A DNA stretch of 64,000 bases from Ypsolopha sequella (Eukaryota > Arthropoda > Insecta > Lepidoptera > Ypsolophidae). The DNA is taken from assembly GCA_934047225.1 (NCBI GenBank), contig OW204012.1, positions 10,354,001 through 10,418,000 on the forward strand, given 5' to 3'. Positions 43,630 through 55,202 of the stretch are shown here, piece by piece; within the stretch, counting starts at the first letter, position 1, and every line of letters starts with the position of its first letter. A program made the position numbers and the translations under genes. Below the pieces are notes generated by a model, which was not told the origin of the DNA, searched no databases, and saw only the letters and a program-made list of their open reading frames with translations.

Positions 43630-43962
43630 TTTTAACAAAAAATAGTAACCGACTTTAAATGTAACTGCAGCCATTCGCAAAAAAGTTGAAAATAATTATA
43701 AAATGACCGATGGTACTGAAATAACACTTTTTCCGACTTCTTTGTTCCTGAAAAATATGTTCTTTAAAAGTGACCGCGTTCCCTTGGTTATAGCAACACA
43801 GAAACCAATTTATGAGCGCCGACTTCTAAAGAACATATTTTTTAGGAAGAAAGAAGGCGGAAAAAGTGTTATTTCGGTACCATCTGTCATTTTATAATTA
43901 TTTTAAGCTTTTTAGCGAATGGCTGCAGTTACATTTGAAGTCCGTAACTATTTTTTTGTTAG
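43630..43962. mobile_element. Palindromic MITE, arms over 100 bp
   Basis: The left arm (AACAAAAAATAGTAACCGAC, TGTAACTGCAGCCATTCGC, GGTACTGAAATAACACTTTT) is mirrored almost completely by the right arm ending ACTATTTTTTTGTTAGG. The frame at 43703-43897 only reads across the fold. Confidence 0.8.
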
Positions 43963-44132
43963 GTTTATTTATGTTTTACATTTAGTTTTATCCGTAAATG
44001 TAAGATCAATCATTCCTTAATAAAGTTGGGATTATTCTTATGCTTGCAAACTGGTAACCCTTTTATCTAAAAATGGCGCCACGGCCGTGACATTTGAAAA
44101 CAAAATTGTAAAATTAATAATTTTTTGCAAAA

Positions 44133-44419
44133 ATGGTTAAAGCATGCAGCGTGAAGGGCTGCAGAAGCCAAATTTTTGGGAATTGTGGGATATCGTTTCA
44201 TAGGTAAGGCATAATTACAACGTTTTCTCGGAGAAATGATACATGTTTACATTGATACCGCTAGAGTAACCATGATATTGGGTTTTACATTACAGTCTTC
44301 CAAAAACTGAAAATATCCGAAGAAAATGGTTAGAAGTTTTAGGAAACGAAGTAAAGTGCAAAAATCCAGTAGTCTGCAGCCGCTATTTTAAAGCAGAAGA
44401 CTTTAAACCAATAAAATAA
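44133..44419 (+). pseudogene. THAP-domain mini-gene, decayed
   Basis: Two exons, 44133-44203 and 44296-44419, with GTAAGG donor and TTACAG acceptor, give 64 residues. They start MVKACSVKGCRSQIFGNCG and continue LPKTENIRRKWLEVLGNE and VVCSRYFKAEDFKP. The pattern is a THAP zinc finger (C-x4-C ... W ... C-x2-H), a DNA-binding fold shared by P-element transposases and many cellular proteins. The last zinc ligand, normally His in CS-HF, is Tyr here. The frame ends before the C-terminal AVPTIF-type box. A working finger is unlikely. Probably a relic of a P-like transposon or a domesticated THAP gene. Confidence 0.65.
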
Positions 44420-44610
44420 ATGTTTTGAACACGGTTCTTACTACCTACGTGGTCTCAATCAATTATGTTTAAATATGGTTACCCTACTTAGACAGAGATG
44501 AAATTATCTAGTATGACTTCTCGTTCTTCACGTTTTTTGAAACAAGTACTCAGTCCGGTTAGGGTATAGGTTCGTGAAATACAGTCATCAGCTTGAAAAT
44601 TACGGTGTCA

Positions 44611-44840
44611 ATGAGCGTTTTTCCATATGTCAAATTTAGTGTTAAATAACATTCTTAGATGGCACTGTGGTATTCTTGAGCAACAGAATCAAAGACAAAA
44701 TTTGGACCGATTCCAAACAAACGAAAAACCACTTTGACATTGATTGCTACAAAAGACATTTTATCTATGGTGACATGGACAGCGCCATCTGGAGGAAAGC
44801 AAAGAACTAAGAAAAAAAAAACAACGAGAAAAACGCTCAT
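44611..44840. mobile_element. MITE family B copy 3
   Basis: Complete copy in the opposite internal orientation to 6362-6592, with ATGAGCGTTTTTC at one end and GAAAAACGCTCAT at the other. Frames over it are incidental. Confidence 0.82.
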
Positions 44841-45423
44841 TACCGTGTTATTATACCATGTTAATAATGTTTGTACAGAAAAAAATAAAGAGTTGTATGT
44901 ATGTGTAGGTAACCAAAGTAAATCCTTATTATTCATTTTCATTAAAATGACTCTCACAACCATATATATTGGTAAGAATCAGAATAACTAGCTTTTGTGA
45001 CTAGTCGTCTACATAAAAAACTACTTACTCTGAATCTTCTAAAATGACAACTTCTACATTGAATTTCTCATTTTCCGAACCATCTCACTGGTTGCCTTAA
45101 AATCAATACAATTTTCACCAATCCTTTTTATTGATTGCTGGCCGAAAATATTTCCTTTTATTGTTTTCGTTAACAATTAATTTCTTTTTGCGTCTTGATA
45201 TCGTTGCCATGACTGAAAATACGCTCACATTTGGCATTTGAGAAGGGCAGCGAAAATTGAAATCGACACGGTAATGTATGTTTAGTGTATTATGCGGTAG
45301 CTTGGACTTGATTACGGTGTATCTACGGTAATTACCTGTCATTAGAGATACTGGTTCCGAGTGACGACGGTAAACAAAAAGCATATTTTGCTTGTTCGCA
45401 GGTTTTATAATGTGTTTATACAC

Positions 45424-46245
45424 TTTTTAGGGTAGCGTTCCGAAACGCCTTGTATTGTCCGATGACTCGTATTACTATCTGTCAAATAAAAGTAGCTCAA
45501 TGCTGATGCTGGTTCCAAAACCTCAAATGAGATCGTTTTGGAACGATCAAACCCGAGCAACTTTTTCAACTAACACGACCAATATTTTGCTTTGCCTAAT
45601 TCGCCGGGAATGTATGTATTACTCTAAGACAAGACTTGTCAAAAGCATGATATGATTTTTATACGTTTACATGGATATTAAAAATTACAAAACATGAACT
45701 GAAGAGTGTTAAACGTTTGAACGCATCTCAATCACAATTGATAACTACGAGTATTTCTCTTATTTTTTTGCCTAGAACAATATGTTTTTTATGCCGCGTC
45801 AGTTGGATTTATTTCTTGTTATTTCCTACAAGCCTAAAACTTGATTATCAGTAAGTTTTCTCTATAATTATAAAACCTGTGGATAAAAACGCATCCATCA
45901 TTTAAACATTTTCGTCTTCCCGACAAACTTTTCTTTTGACATTGTTACTCTATGTCCGTTCCGAATCTCACCAAAGTTAGTCCGAAGACCATTTCATTAA
46001 GACACGTGGGTCTACCGCGTAATTCTCATTTTCATCAACATCAACTTGAGATTGAAATTTGTCGTGCGTGCGACGACGCCCGCCTAATATGCCATCTCTT
46101 TTGCACGCGTTGAATTTCGCATGCATTTGCTTGAAGTTGATACAAATGAGAATTACGCGGTAGAGCCCCGGTTCCAAAACGTATTGCTCATCCGACTAGA
46201 ATTGCTCGGTAATAGGGGTTTGGTTTTGGAACGCTACCCTAAAAA
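45424..46245. mobile_element. TIR element with nested family F MITE
   Basis: Left end TTTTAGGGTAGCGTTCCGAA, right end TTGGAACGCTACCCTAAAAA. Inside lies a family F MITE (46008-46168). Little coding potential remains. A short stretch just left (45365-45420) resembles 42274-42325 upstream of ACTR6 (GTAAACAAAAAGCATATTTT). Confidence 0.7.
46008..46168. mobile_element. MITE family F copy 3
   Basis: Near-identical to 14054-14214; inserted within the 45424-46245 element. Confidence 0.82.
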
Positions 46246-46439
46246 CTTCAAGTCACGGAAACTTCATTTTAGAGCGTTGCCATACGTAGCTGTTAGTTCT
46301 GCTACTGTCCGCTTGGGGCGGTTTCCCAGATTCCATACGATTTTGATGTAGGTAGTTTGAAACGCAAATAAACGGAGATTTTTTCATGCTTAGGCTACTG
46401 GCTACGTGCTTGCAACGGGGGTAATACCACAGATATTTG

Positions 46440-47066
46440 TTTATTATAAAATAGTCATTAAATGCTAGGAACAGAAGCTAAATTACTTTGGAATAGTTTT
46501 AGTTTTGACAGCACTAAAACTAAAATTGAAGCCTTCAGAATCGTCTATACTGTGACGGAGGTATGAGGGTTCCGAGAAGGGTTCATAAAGTGACGTATGT
46601 AATGAAATAGTAAAGCCGATTGTGAAGGCTTTAATTTTAGTTTTAGTGCTGTCATAACTAAATTTTCTTCATTGCAAAATAGTACATAAGTGTTAAGAAC
46701 AGAAGCTAAATTACTTCGAAAATTTTTCAAGTTTTGACAGTAAAGCTAATTCTGAAGGCTTTAATTTTAGTTTTAGTGCTGTCAAAGATTAAAATTTTCC
46801 AAAGAAATTTAGATTCTAATTCTTAGTCTTAAGGACTATTTTGTTTCGAAGAAAATTTAGTTTTGACAGCACTAAAACGAAAATTAAAGCCTTCAGAAAA
46901 GCCAATTCTGAAGGCTTTAATTGTAGTTTTAGTGCTGTCAAAGCTTAAAATTTTCCAAAGAAATTTAGCTTCTAATCCTAACTCTTAAGGACTATTTTGT
47001 ATGGAAGAAAATTTAGTTTTGACAGCACTAAAACTAAAATTAAAGCCTTCAGAATCGGCTTTACAA
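46440..47066. mobile_element. Head-to-tail cluster of four family A MITEs
   Basis: A right half (46440-46548), a copy lacking its right terminus (46614-46740), and two full copies (46741-46898 and 46897-47066) follow one another. Units 2 to 4 abut directly: one ends TTTTGACAG and the next starts TAAAGC; another ends CTTCAGAAAAGCC where the following one begins. The repeats are similar but not identical. Confidence 0.82.
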
Positions 47067-47110
47067 TCGAATTAATTAAGTACTAAGACTAAATCGAATC
47101 GGCTGTAATT

Positions 47111-47257
47111 GTGTCAATTCGGTGTAGCACATCTTAACTTATTTGACAGGACTAAACTTAATTTGAGCGTTCTGTCCTTGTCTTTTCGATAAAGAAAGAA
47201 AAAGTTAGGACGCTTAAAATAAGGTAGGTGCTGTCAAATGTGTTACGTCGAATCGAC
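47111..47257. mobile_element. MITE family D copy 2
   Basis: GTGTCAATTCGGTGTAGCAC at the left and TGTTACGTCGAATCGAC at the right. Matches 1198-1355. Confidence 0.65.
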
Positions 47258-47351
47258 GTACCTTTAGCAAAATATTCCCTACTGTTCCGAACACTGACCT
47301 CCATAATACTATAACCACTGGACTGTTTCCGGTACCAATTACTGCTAATTG

Positions 47352-47600
47352 TGCCGATTTGAAGCGCCACCGTAGTTCCCAGGAACCATTTTTGATGTTT
47401 AATGCAAGAAGCGTTTTCTAATCCGAGATTGTGGCTCGCGCATTTTGATTGACATTACATCACCGTCGCACATCGCTAAAATTTTAGTTCAACAATAGAG
47501 TTTCGTAGCTGCCTAAAGCGCCAAATTGGCGTATTTGACAGCCGCCTGTCCAATGGAGACAAAAGTCAGTGGAATAGTATGGAGGTCAGTAGCACTAATT
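47352..47600 (-). repeat. Dispersed repeat family I copy 2
   Basis: Reverse-orientation match to 20641-20890. Followed at 47700-47800 by a twofold GAGTAAACCCATAGACATAGG direct repeat, and to 47880 by inverted blocks on CATAGACTTAGGATA. Confidence 0.65.
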
Positions 47601-48253
47601 ATATACTCCGTAGTATCCCTCTATAATTTGTGATATACTCTATGGTCAGTAGTTCCGACGCGACGGTCAACTGTAATTTTGACCATTCGTGTAAAATTTG
47701 ATGTTTCACTGTTACCTAAGTAAACCCATAGACATAGGATTCCCTGTAAATCTTTGAGTAAACCCATAGACATAGGATTCACTGCGCTAAATCTATGAGT
47801 AAACCAACTACTCACCAAGAACCATAGACTTAGGATATACAGATATACTGCAGTGTATCCTAAGTCTATGCCCAGAAGAATCATAATACAAACTTTATAT
47901 ACCTAATTAACATTCCTTTTTAACGGGCATAGATATCAAGACAAAATAAAATGGCCAGTTACAACATAAAACTTTTATTTAAATAGTTTGCTAGCTTAAA
48001 ACCTAATTGATCTCAACCCGTGGAATTATCATGATTAAATTGAAGCACTACCTGTGAACAAACAAGAAACATTGAGTGAATTAATAATTTATTTACTTTT
48101 TTTATTTTACTTTAAGCTCCCTATTTGAAAAAAATTATAATAGCTATGGTACCGCAATAAGAACTACCAATAGTCAGTACATAATGTTAATTTTAATGTA
48201 CCTAACAAATTAAACACATTTTAAATTGGAAAATAAAATTTTGGGCTATTATT

Positions 48254-48970
48254 AACCTTCAAAGGGGCGCGCGGTCATTTGTAACGGGAGTGGGCGCTCC
48301 TATAAAAGACCTATGGGATGAATAAGAGAAATAAATCACTAATTATTCAATAATTATTTATTTATTTGTACTGAGATATATTATCATTGTCTTAAAAGTC
48401 TAATTTGTTTAAAAAGTAATTAAAATTATAAAAGAAACAATTATTAAATTAAATAACGTAACCCAAATATTTTTTGGATCAAAACAAAAATTAGAAAAAC
48501 AAAACCCTTTTACATATCTCAGACTAATTTATATACCTAGTCTAATAATAAAAATTAATCTATTCTGATAAAATTAATTTCATCAGAATCAGTTTTGCAA
48601 AGATGTGGTCGGAAGTTTCAGAGCCTTGGTCGCTGAGCTCTGATTCACTCTCTTCTTCGTCTTCTCTTAGTAATTCCTCGAGTACTGCACTTTGTGATAA
48701 CCGTCTACAACTCATTTTATATAGAAAAAACCAAGCTGAATTTGATAGTATTGAATGATTGCCGAAGAACTACTACGGGCGTGAAAGAGGGTATGTCGCG
48801 TTGAGCGTCGCGCGTAACCTTTTCGACGACAGACGCGTGTAGTCTTTTCGACGACTGCACCGGGACTAAAATAATTGCGATCTGTGGAGTGGGGGGAGCG
48901 CCCTGAGCGACAGCTACGTATGGCAAGCTAAGTTTAGTCTCAAACGCAACAATACGAAGATGTTTTCATG
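48254..48970 (-). mobile_element. piggyBac-like remnant
   Basis: TTAA at 48254-48257 is followed by a CCTTCAAAGGGGCGC end, and GGGCGCTCC (about 48292) is mirrored by GGAGCGCCC (about 48896). On the reverse strand, 48715-48560 encodes MSCRRLSQSAVLEELLREDE, then EESESELSDQGSETSDHI, after which the frame is lost. An acidic start of this kind with a SD-SE-SDH pattern is typical of piggyBac transposases. The DDD catalytic region is missing, and I cannot find the right TTAA. Confidence 0.5.
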
Positions 48971-49779
48971 CTTAGGCTACAGAGCTGTGCAAGGAAGAAA
49001 AGTGGGAAAATATATGCCAATAGAATGACTCTGAGCTGTGTGAGATAGGAAAATTAAGCATTCCTATTGGTGAATCTTTTCCTGGCTAACCACCCTGCTT
49101 CCTCCCACAACTCTGGTGAAAAGCCAGCCTTAGCCTCTGCAAACTGTGATTCAACATACATTCATTAAAATCAACACATCTTGGTTGTAAAAAGTTTAAG
49201 GTCCTTTACTTTCCACTGTCTTACTAATAAATTTTTGTATTTTGAAACATGTTGATAACAGATTTACATTTTATCATGGTGGTATAGAATGCTGAAAAAC
49301 AAAAACATCTCCTCACATGCAAATTTACTGGCTCGTCTCTTATACGAGTATACATACAAAGGTACCTTCATTTTTTTTTCCAGAATAGCTCTTGTTATTG
49401 TTATTAATCTCACGAAATTTCAGTTACCGGAAATCAATAGTTTTCTCAAAAAAAATTTTCGACTTTCGTAAAATAACCTCAAAAATTGTCTTAAGGTTCA
49501 ATTTTAATTGATTTTATGACTTCATTTTTTTTTTTTGGTTGTGTTCCGAAACTGCTGTGAGTGACGCATTAAAATTGACGTAATTTAATTTTTTTTGTTG
49601 TATTTCGCTAAAAATTGGCTCAAAGGACTAGTATCCAGGATATAAAAAAAAAAATGCAGACATTTTGTTTTCTTCGTGATTTGAATCAGAGCACCCGACT
49701 CCATGCAAAAAATAGGTTGAATAAGTTCCAAAACCGAATCAGAGCACCCCGACTCTATACAGTCTTGTGGGTACTACCC

Positions 49780-49985
49780 CTAGAGTGCATATAAAAAGCC
49801 GTAGGCGTGGAGGAAGGGCAGCCCTCGCCTGCTGTAACAAAGCATAGGCACCCGTGCGAGCCGTAGCGGCTGAGGCTGGTCGCCGAAGGCGACCAACAAG
49901 CCGAAGCTGCGAAGGTGAGCATGGGTGACTGTGCTTTGTTACGCAAGGGCGAAGGGGCTGCACTTTCCGCAACGCCGAAGCAATT
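49780..49985. repeat. GC-rich partly palindromic patch
   Basis: Much more GC-rich than its neighbours. CAAAGCATAGGCACCCGTGC is mirrored imperfectly by GCATGGGTGACTGTGCTTTG, and GGTCGCC/GGCGACC lie at the centre. Frames over it are shadows. Low-complexity T, C and G runs follow to 50270. Origin unknown. Confidence 0.4.
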
Positions 49986-50333
49986 GCAGAAGTCATATTA
50001 GGTCTTTAAAGTTAGGGTATGTTCAGTTTTTTTTTTTTTTTTTTCAAGAAACTAGTTTCATTACACCCTCTCCCCAGTGATCCCCCTCCCACTATACGTA
50101 TACTTAATATTAGAGTTATTTTATCCTACATAAAACATAAAATAACCTTTTAATTTTGAAAAAAAATTATAAAAAAAAAACTATTGATTTCCGGTACCCC
50201 CCCCCCCTTAGGGGGGGGCTTATACCCCCTCCCCCCCCCCATCGCCCCCCCTTAACATATACATAGGTACATATACGTATATAAGAGTCCTTCCAATTTA
50301 CTTTTTCTTCTGCATCTCTTAAATTCTCACCAT

Positions 50334-50796
50334 TTACTTCTTGAGGAGTTGATGACGGGTGATGAGGTAAGGAGCAGCCAGACCGGAGCCAGCGAACACA
50401 ATGAACCAAGCAGTGAGCCTGTACCGGTTGTGAATGCCAAAGGGCAGGTTCTGAAAGTTTAAAAATGTTGGTCATTTGGCTGCAGAAAATAAAACCTTTG
50501 CCTAAGGCAGAGTTTCAGGTAACCCTACTTTTGTAATCATGGTTTTAAATTCTTACAGTTGAGTTAATTTAAACAAAAGAGTAGATGATGGCGGTAAATA
50601 TAACAAAAGATAGAGATTGTGAGGGTAAAACTGAGAACAAATTCATAAAAAGAACGATTATGTAATGGAAAATGACAATTTTTTTAAATTAGAAACTCAC
50701 CTCGCCAGGGACTCCTCCGTGGGAACCGTTCCTCACAATGGTGGTCATCACATTCCTGCCCAATTTGTTGGAGATACGAGCAAGGGGAGCCAACAT
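50334..50796 (-). CDS. COX7C: Cytochrome c oxidase subunit 7C, copy 1
   Basis: Small single-span subunit of mitochondrial complex IV (inner membrane). Two exons, 50796-50701 and 50450-50334, encode 70 residues; intron donor GTGAGT, acceptor TTTCAG, phase 0 between GE and NLPF. The first exon (MLAPLARISNKLGRNVMTTI, then VRNGSHGGVPGE) is basic and acid-poor, as expected of a matrix-targeting presequence. The second has NLPFGIHNRYRLTAWF, the membrane segment IVFAGSGLAAPYLI and the family ending RHQLLKK. The human protein ends similarly (PFLVVRHQLLKT). This copy is the first of three related genes in the same direction. Confidence 0.94.
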
Positions 50797-51245
50797 TTTT
50801 ATGTTTTTATGATTTCACGAATTTTCGTCGCAAATAGTGTGAGAGACTTTTTTTTTATTTTGTGGAATCTACCACATGCGTTCAAAATATTTTTTATGAC
50901 AAGATGGTAGATTTTTGTAAGAATTTCGAACGCAGTAGTAATATATTTTAAGGAAATATCACAAAATTACTTTTGAACATATTTTATTAGATTTAATTAA
51001 GATAATAATTAAGAATCTACATTATAAATTACACAAATATCTTATTTATAAAACGAAGCACCGCCGAACACCTGTAAAAAAAAAAAATTTTTTTTTACCT
51101 AGGTTCCTTAATAAGTAATAAAATATTTTAGTCAGGGCGGCTACTCTCGCAACATTTTTACAACGATTTATATTTCATACAACTTTATAAATCGCGTGAT
51201 AAATGTCGTGTGATGTTATTCTACTGATTATAACTACTGTAAAAC

Positions 51246-51500
51246 ACAGCGGCGGATCCAGGATTGAGTTTTGGGGGGTCATTCTGACAAGGTTTATCAC
51301 AAAGTAAAAATATGTTATTTTTTAGACGCTTTGGGCCTTGAGGTGCTTTTGCCAAACCTATTTATACCTTATAAACCTATGCAAAGTAAAAGTGCACCCG
51401 AATCAAATCTAAAAGTCGAGTCAAATGTATGGAATTCCTGGGTATCTCTATGGCATGTCTCCATTCCATGGTCCCCATGCCCCCTCCCTGTATCCGCCAA
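51246..51500. mobile_element. Element with GGCGGATCCAGG ends
   Basis: GGCGGATCCAGGATTG at the left and CCCTGTATCCGCC at the right are inverted. Same end motif as 62180-62352 and the abutment at 32060-32075. Internal AT-rich sequence without a gene. Confidence 0.5.
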
Positions 51501-51617
51501 TTGCAAAACACTTTATAAATCCGGGCAAAAGGTTTATATTTTAAAAGCTTCATACGTTTCTGTACAAAGAGCATCTAAAAGTTACGCCTATGGCCTTCGC
51601 AAATTGTCGCATGTGTT

Positions 51618-51660
51618 CTTAGAGCAACGCGGACCTGCCGTAGGTCCGCGTTGCTCTAAG
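51618..51660. repeat. Perfect 19 bp hairpin
   Basis: CTTAGAGCAACGCGGACCT, loop GCCGT, then AGGTCCGCGTTGCTCTAAG. An exact 19 bp stem. GC-rich in AT-rich surroundings. Confidence 0.85.
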
Positions 51661-51689
51661 CACGTGTTGGAATAGCCATCCTAGGTTCC

Positions 51690-52480
51690 GTATTGTGTGA
51701 TAAATTTAATTTTGTCATTTTTTTTCGTGAATTTCTCAACCGCTTTATTTTTCCTGTAATCTTAACGTAAACACATATTACCATGATTTTTTTCATATTT
51801 TTTGGTCAACCAGTTTTGGAGATAAGGGACATACATATTTTAGTTTTTTTTTTAAAGATTTCTCGAAACCAGTGCCAGTAAATATAGTATAAGTATATAT
51901 TTTTAGAATCCCCCATTTAGTACCTACAATTTGATATCCATATTGTATTTTTAAAAATATTTTTTTAATTCATTTTACTTATTTTTTATATTTCTCATTT
52001 GTGCTCAATTTTTTTAATCTCTATAGTTTTCCTGTAATTGGCCAGTTATATTCTATAATTGATATTTTTTTTCATATTTTTTGGTCTTCTAGTTTCGGAG
52101 ATAAGAGGGGGGACATATATATTTTTGGGGTTTATTAAATATTTCTCGAAACTGGTGCCAGTAAATAAAGTAAATTTTTTTTTTTTCGATTAGCTTTTTA
52201 ATATCTACAATTTGATACCCATATTGTGTTTTTAGGATAATATTTTTTATTTTTATCACTTTTGTTTTGGAAATATTTTGAACAATTTCAAATTTTTCAT
52301 ATTTTTTTACACCATAATATTTGGGCAAATTATTGCTATTTTTGTGCCAAATTTAATTTCTTTATCTTTCACGGTGCTAAAGTTATGAGGCTGTGACATA
52401 TGGACGGACGGACGGACAACGGAGTCTCACCATAAGGTTCCTTTTGTACCTTTTAGGTACTACGGAACTCTAAAAACCAG
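51690..52480 (+). repeat. Dispersed repeat with GGACGG run and GTTCC tail
   Basis: AT-rich body with repeated sentence-like blocks (TTTTTTCATATTTTTTGGTC occurs near 51791 and 52071; CTCGAAACCAGTGCCAGTAA near 51873 and CTCGAAACTGGTGCCAGTAA near 52145), so it includes an internal direct duplication of about 270 bp. It ends with GGACGGACGGACGGACAACG and AGGTTCCTTTTGTACC. Relatives at 54350-54905 and 55515-56540. No protein. Confidence 0.55.
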
Positions 52481-52484
52481 TGAG

Positions 52485-53200
52485 TTGTGCCGTATGATCA
52501 GAAATCAAATTGTCCTTTTTGGATGTTACGTGAAAAGTTCTTCATGCCCCCTACGTGAAATTCAAATAAGAAGTATTCACTTCAAAAAGCTGTGTGTGAC
52601 AAGTAGACAGACAGAAATGAGAGTCAAATGTAAGGTTTCATTCCCAAAGCCTGTGTGGAATCCCAAAAAATATTTGTGTGCTGGAGAGCAGGTGCTGACA
52701 CACGTCGATGATGGATTACCGATGCTCATTAGGGAACGTTCAACTAACAGAAGAAAATCGGTTGAAATGAAGTAACAAAGTCAAACGCTGCAAGTACTGA
52801 GTCCGGAATCTACGTAGAACACAAAAAGTTCGAAAAACCATACCTAAATATCGAAAACCTTTGCTTTTTTTTACAAAATGCGCTTGACCACTACCTCTTT
52901 TTATAGAAAGCGTCGATGAGACCTAGCATGAAGGTGGCTACTGGCTAGCTCAGAAAGTGGGAGAGTGAAATCAAGCGAGGCGTTAATCAGTCTGTCCAGT
53001 TTTTTACTTACAAAGGGAACGCCACATTTGGGAATTGGAGTTATAGATGACGCTCCGTGTGGTTTAGCAATGCTTCATGCTGCCTACCTAGCGGGTCCTA
53101 TGGTTTGACCAGATTACACGGAGCGCTATCAACAAATCCATTTCTTCACTAGACTTTATCGCCAGTCCTGAGAAGCAGTCTTTATCAAACATAAATATCC
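52485..53200. other. Unassigned stretch between COX7C copies
   Basis: A + frame over 52485-52775 is open for 96 codons but resembles nothing known and lacks splice context. 53030-53140 contains an imperfect palindrome (GACGCTCCGTGTGG against CACGGAGCGCTATC). No gene called. Confidence 0.3.
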
Positions 53201-53208
53201 TTACCATT

Positions 53209-54180
53209 TTACTTCTTGAGGAGTTGATGGCGGGCGATCAGGTAGGGTGCTGAGAGGCCAGAGCCGATGTAGACGATGAAGAACGCAGTCAGCTTGTACC
53301 GGTTTGTGATGTCGAAGGGCAGGTTCTGAAATTGTTTTTTGAAAATTTTGAAAAGCAATCCTTTGCTTTTACGCAGGGTATAATTAGCGTTATTGTGCAA
53401 TTTATGGATGCACTACTTGGATTGAGGCCGAAGAGATTTTTTTTTATTTAAGTAACTAACTATAGTTTTTTTTTATGCAAACAGGGATCACATAAATGAG
53501 GTTAAATCATGAAAAATCTGCAAACAATAACGTGCACTAGTGAAATTGTAATTCTAGATCACGTACTTGATATAAAAAGACAGCAAAATCGAGCTAAAAT
53601 CATAAAATAACAAATTCTCTTAAAATTAGAAATTAAACCCCCAGGATATTTATTTTCAACTAATGCAGTTCCATTTTTGATTGCTTTAAATATACGGAGA
53701 AGTTTGTAAATCTGCAAGTACAGTAGGAATGCACTTCATACTGTAAAGACATGTGCAAAGCACATGTTGTGATGCAAGCAGATGAACAAAATTCATTACA
53801 TATTTAACATAAAACATATATGCTATTATCAACTTTCAGCAGTTATACAACATTTTGTTAAGTATACCTAGAGAGGTAAATATAGGAAAGTAATATAAAA
53901 TATGTGTTGCTCTGTAATTCTGAACAACCGTATGCGCATTTGGTCCCGCAGAAGATTGTACTTTTTGTCAAAAGAAATATTTTTTAAAATTAGATACTCA
54001 GCCAAAAAAATCACAAGCGTCGCCTGAAGAGCGATTATGTAATGGAAATTTTAAGTAAGTTATTATTTTCAATTTGGAACTCACCTCGCCGGGTATCCCA
54101 CCGTGGGAATGGTAACGATAAATGTTGGTCATCACATTTTTGACCAATTTGTTGGAGACACGAGCCAGTGGGGTCAACAT
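53209..54180 (-). CDS. COX7C: Cytochrome c oxidase subunit 7C, copy 2
   Basis: Same two-exon design as copy 1: 54180-54085 and 53325-53209, 70 residues, phase-0 junction between GE and NLPF. Exon 1 reads MLTPLARVSNKLVKNVMTNI, then YRYHSHGGIPGE. Exon 2 has NLPFDITNRYKLTAFF, a membrane span IVYIGSGLSAPYLI and the ending ARHQLLKK. Changes against copy 1 are mostly conservative and avoid the C-terminal family motif, so the copy looks maintained by selection. The intron is longer (759 bp against 250). Both copies share sequence just inside the intron (GAACGATTATGTAATGGAAA in copy 1, GAGCGATTATGTAATGGAAA here), which marks the extent of the duplicated block. Confidence 0.94.
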
Positions 54181-54349
54181 TTTTGATATTTTGCTCGCTC
54201 GAGCTTTCGGCGCGGAAAAACGACGAATAAGATTCGAGTTATTTTAGAATCTACCACATGCGTTCGAAATAATTTTAATGGTAGCTTTCTTTGAAAATAC
54301 TTGAACGCATTGGTAATATTTTGAATGGCAATAAAATTGCATATAGTTT

Positions 54350-54905
54350 TTAAGGTTCCGTACCTAGTACCTATAGAATAAAAAAATTGCATTAATTTGC
54401 TTTGCCCAAATAATGTGGTGCAATAAATTTTATAATTAACAAAATTGGCCTTTTTTCTATCAAACAGAGAAAAAATAATCAAATTGTAGGAATGAACGAG
54501 CATATTGAAAAAATAAATTATGCTGTAATTTATACAAAAAAATTATGCCCCCCTTGCCTCATCTCCGAATCTGATCGATTCAGTACATTTTAGGATTTAT
54601 AGAAATCTTTAAAAAAACTTGAAAAAGATGTGTTCCCCCTTATCTCCAAAACTAGACAAAAAAAAACACGGTAAAGCGTTATTACTTTATTATTACATGC
54701 TTAGTATAGCGAATAAGAGATTCCAGAAAAAAATTAAATTTTTGTAAAAACGTTTTTCAATGGTACAATCATCTCTTTTTTAAGTCATGTCAATGGGCAT
54801 GGGCAAATTTTAAATACTATTTTCCTGACTTTCCCCAAAACTGACGAAATACGACGTGCAGGGAGTCTGACTCGCACTTGACCGATTTTTTTGTTATGTA
54901 ATGAA
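54350..54905. repeat. Dispersed repeat of the GTTCCGTACC family
   Basis: Starts AAGGTTCCGTACCTAG and ends GAGTCTGACTCGCACTTGAC with a T run. AT-rich interior with TTCAATGGTACAATC. Same family ends as 29192-29472. Upstream of COX7C copy 2. Confidence 0.55.
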
Positions 54906-55202
54906 CAAATAAATGGGGATGTACGTTAGCGCGGATGAAATCAAAATCTATGTAGTTGCAAATAAAATATTATTTAATTATTAAAAGTAAATTAGAAATT
55001 AAAATCTACATTTTTATACTAAACTTTCAGTTACCACTTGAAGCAAGCGACCGACGGTTACCGTTTTTACCTGAAAAAATATAATTTTGATGTAAGTACA
55101 GGATATTCTATGTTCTCACTGCTTAATTTCTAAAAGATTAATTTTCATTCATTCATTATTTTTTTACATAAATTAACCATTAATTTTTTATGATTTTTTT
55201 AA

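Noticed and set aside
43703..43897. 64-codon frame
   Set aside because: It reads across the fold of a palindromic MITE; the two halves are inverted copies.
52485..52775. 96-codon frame between COX7C copies
   Set aside because: Open but without similarity or splice sites; kept only as an unassigned stretch.
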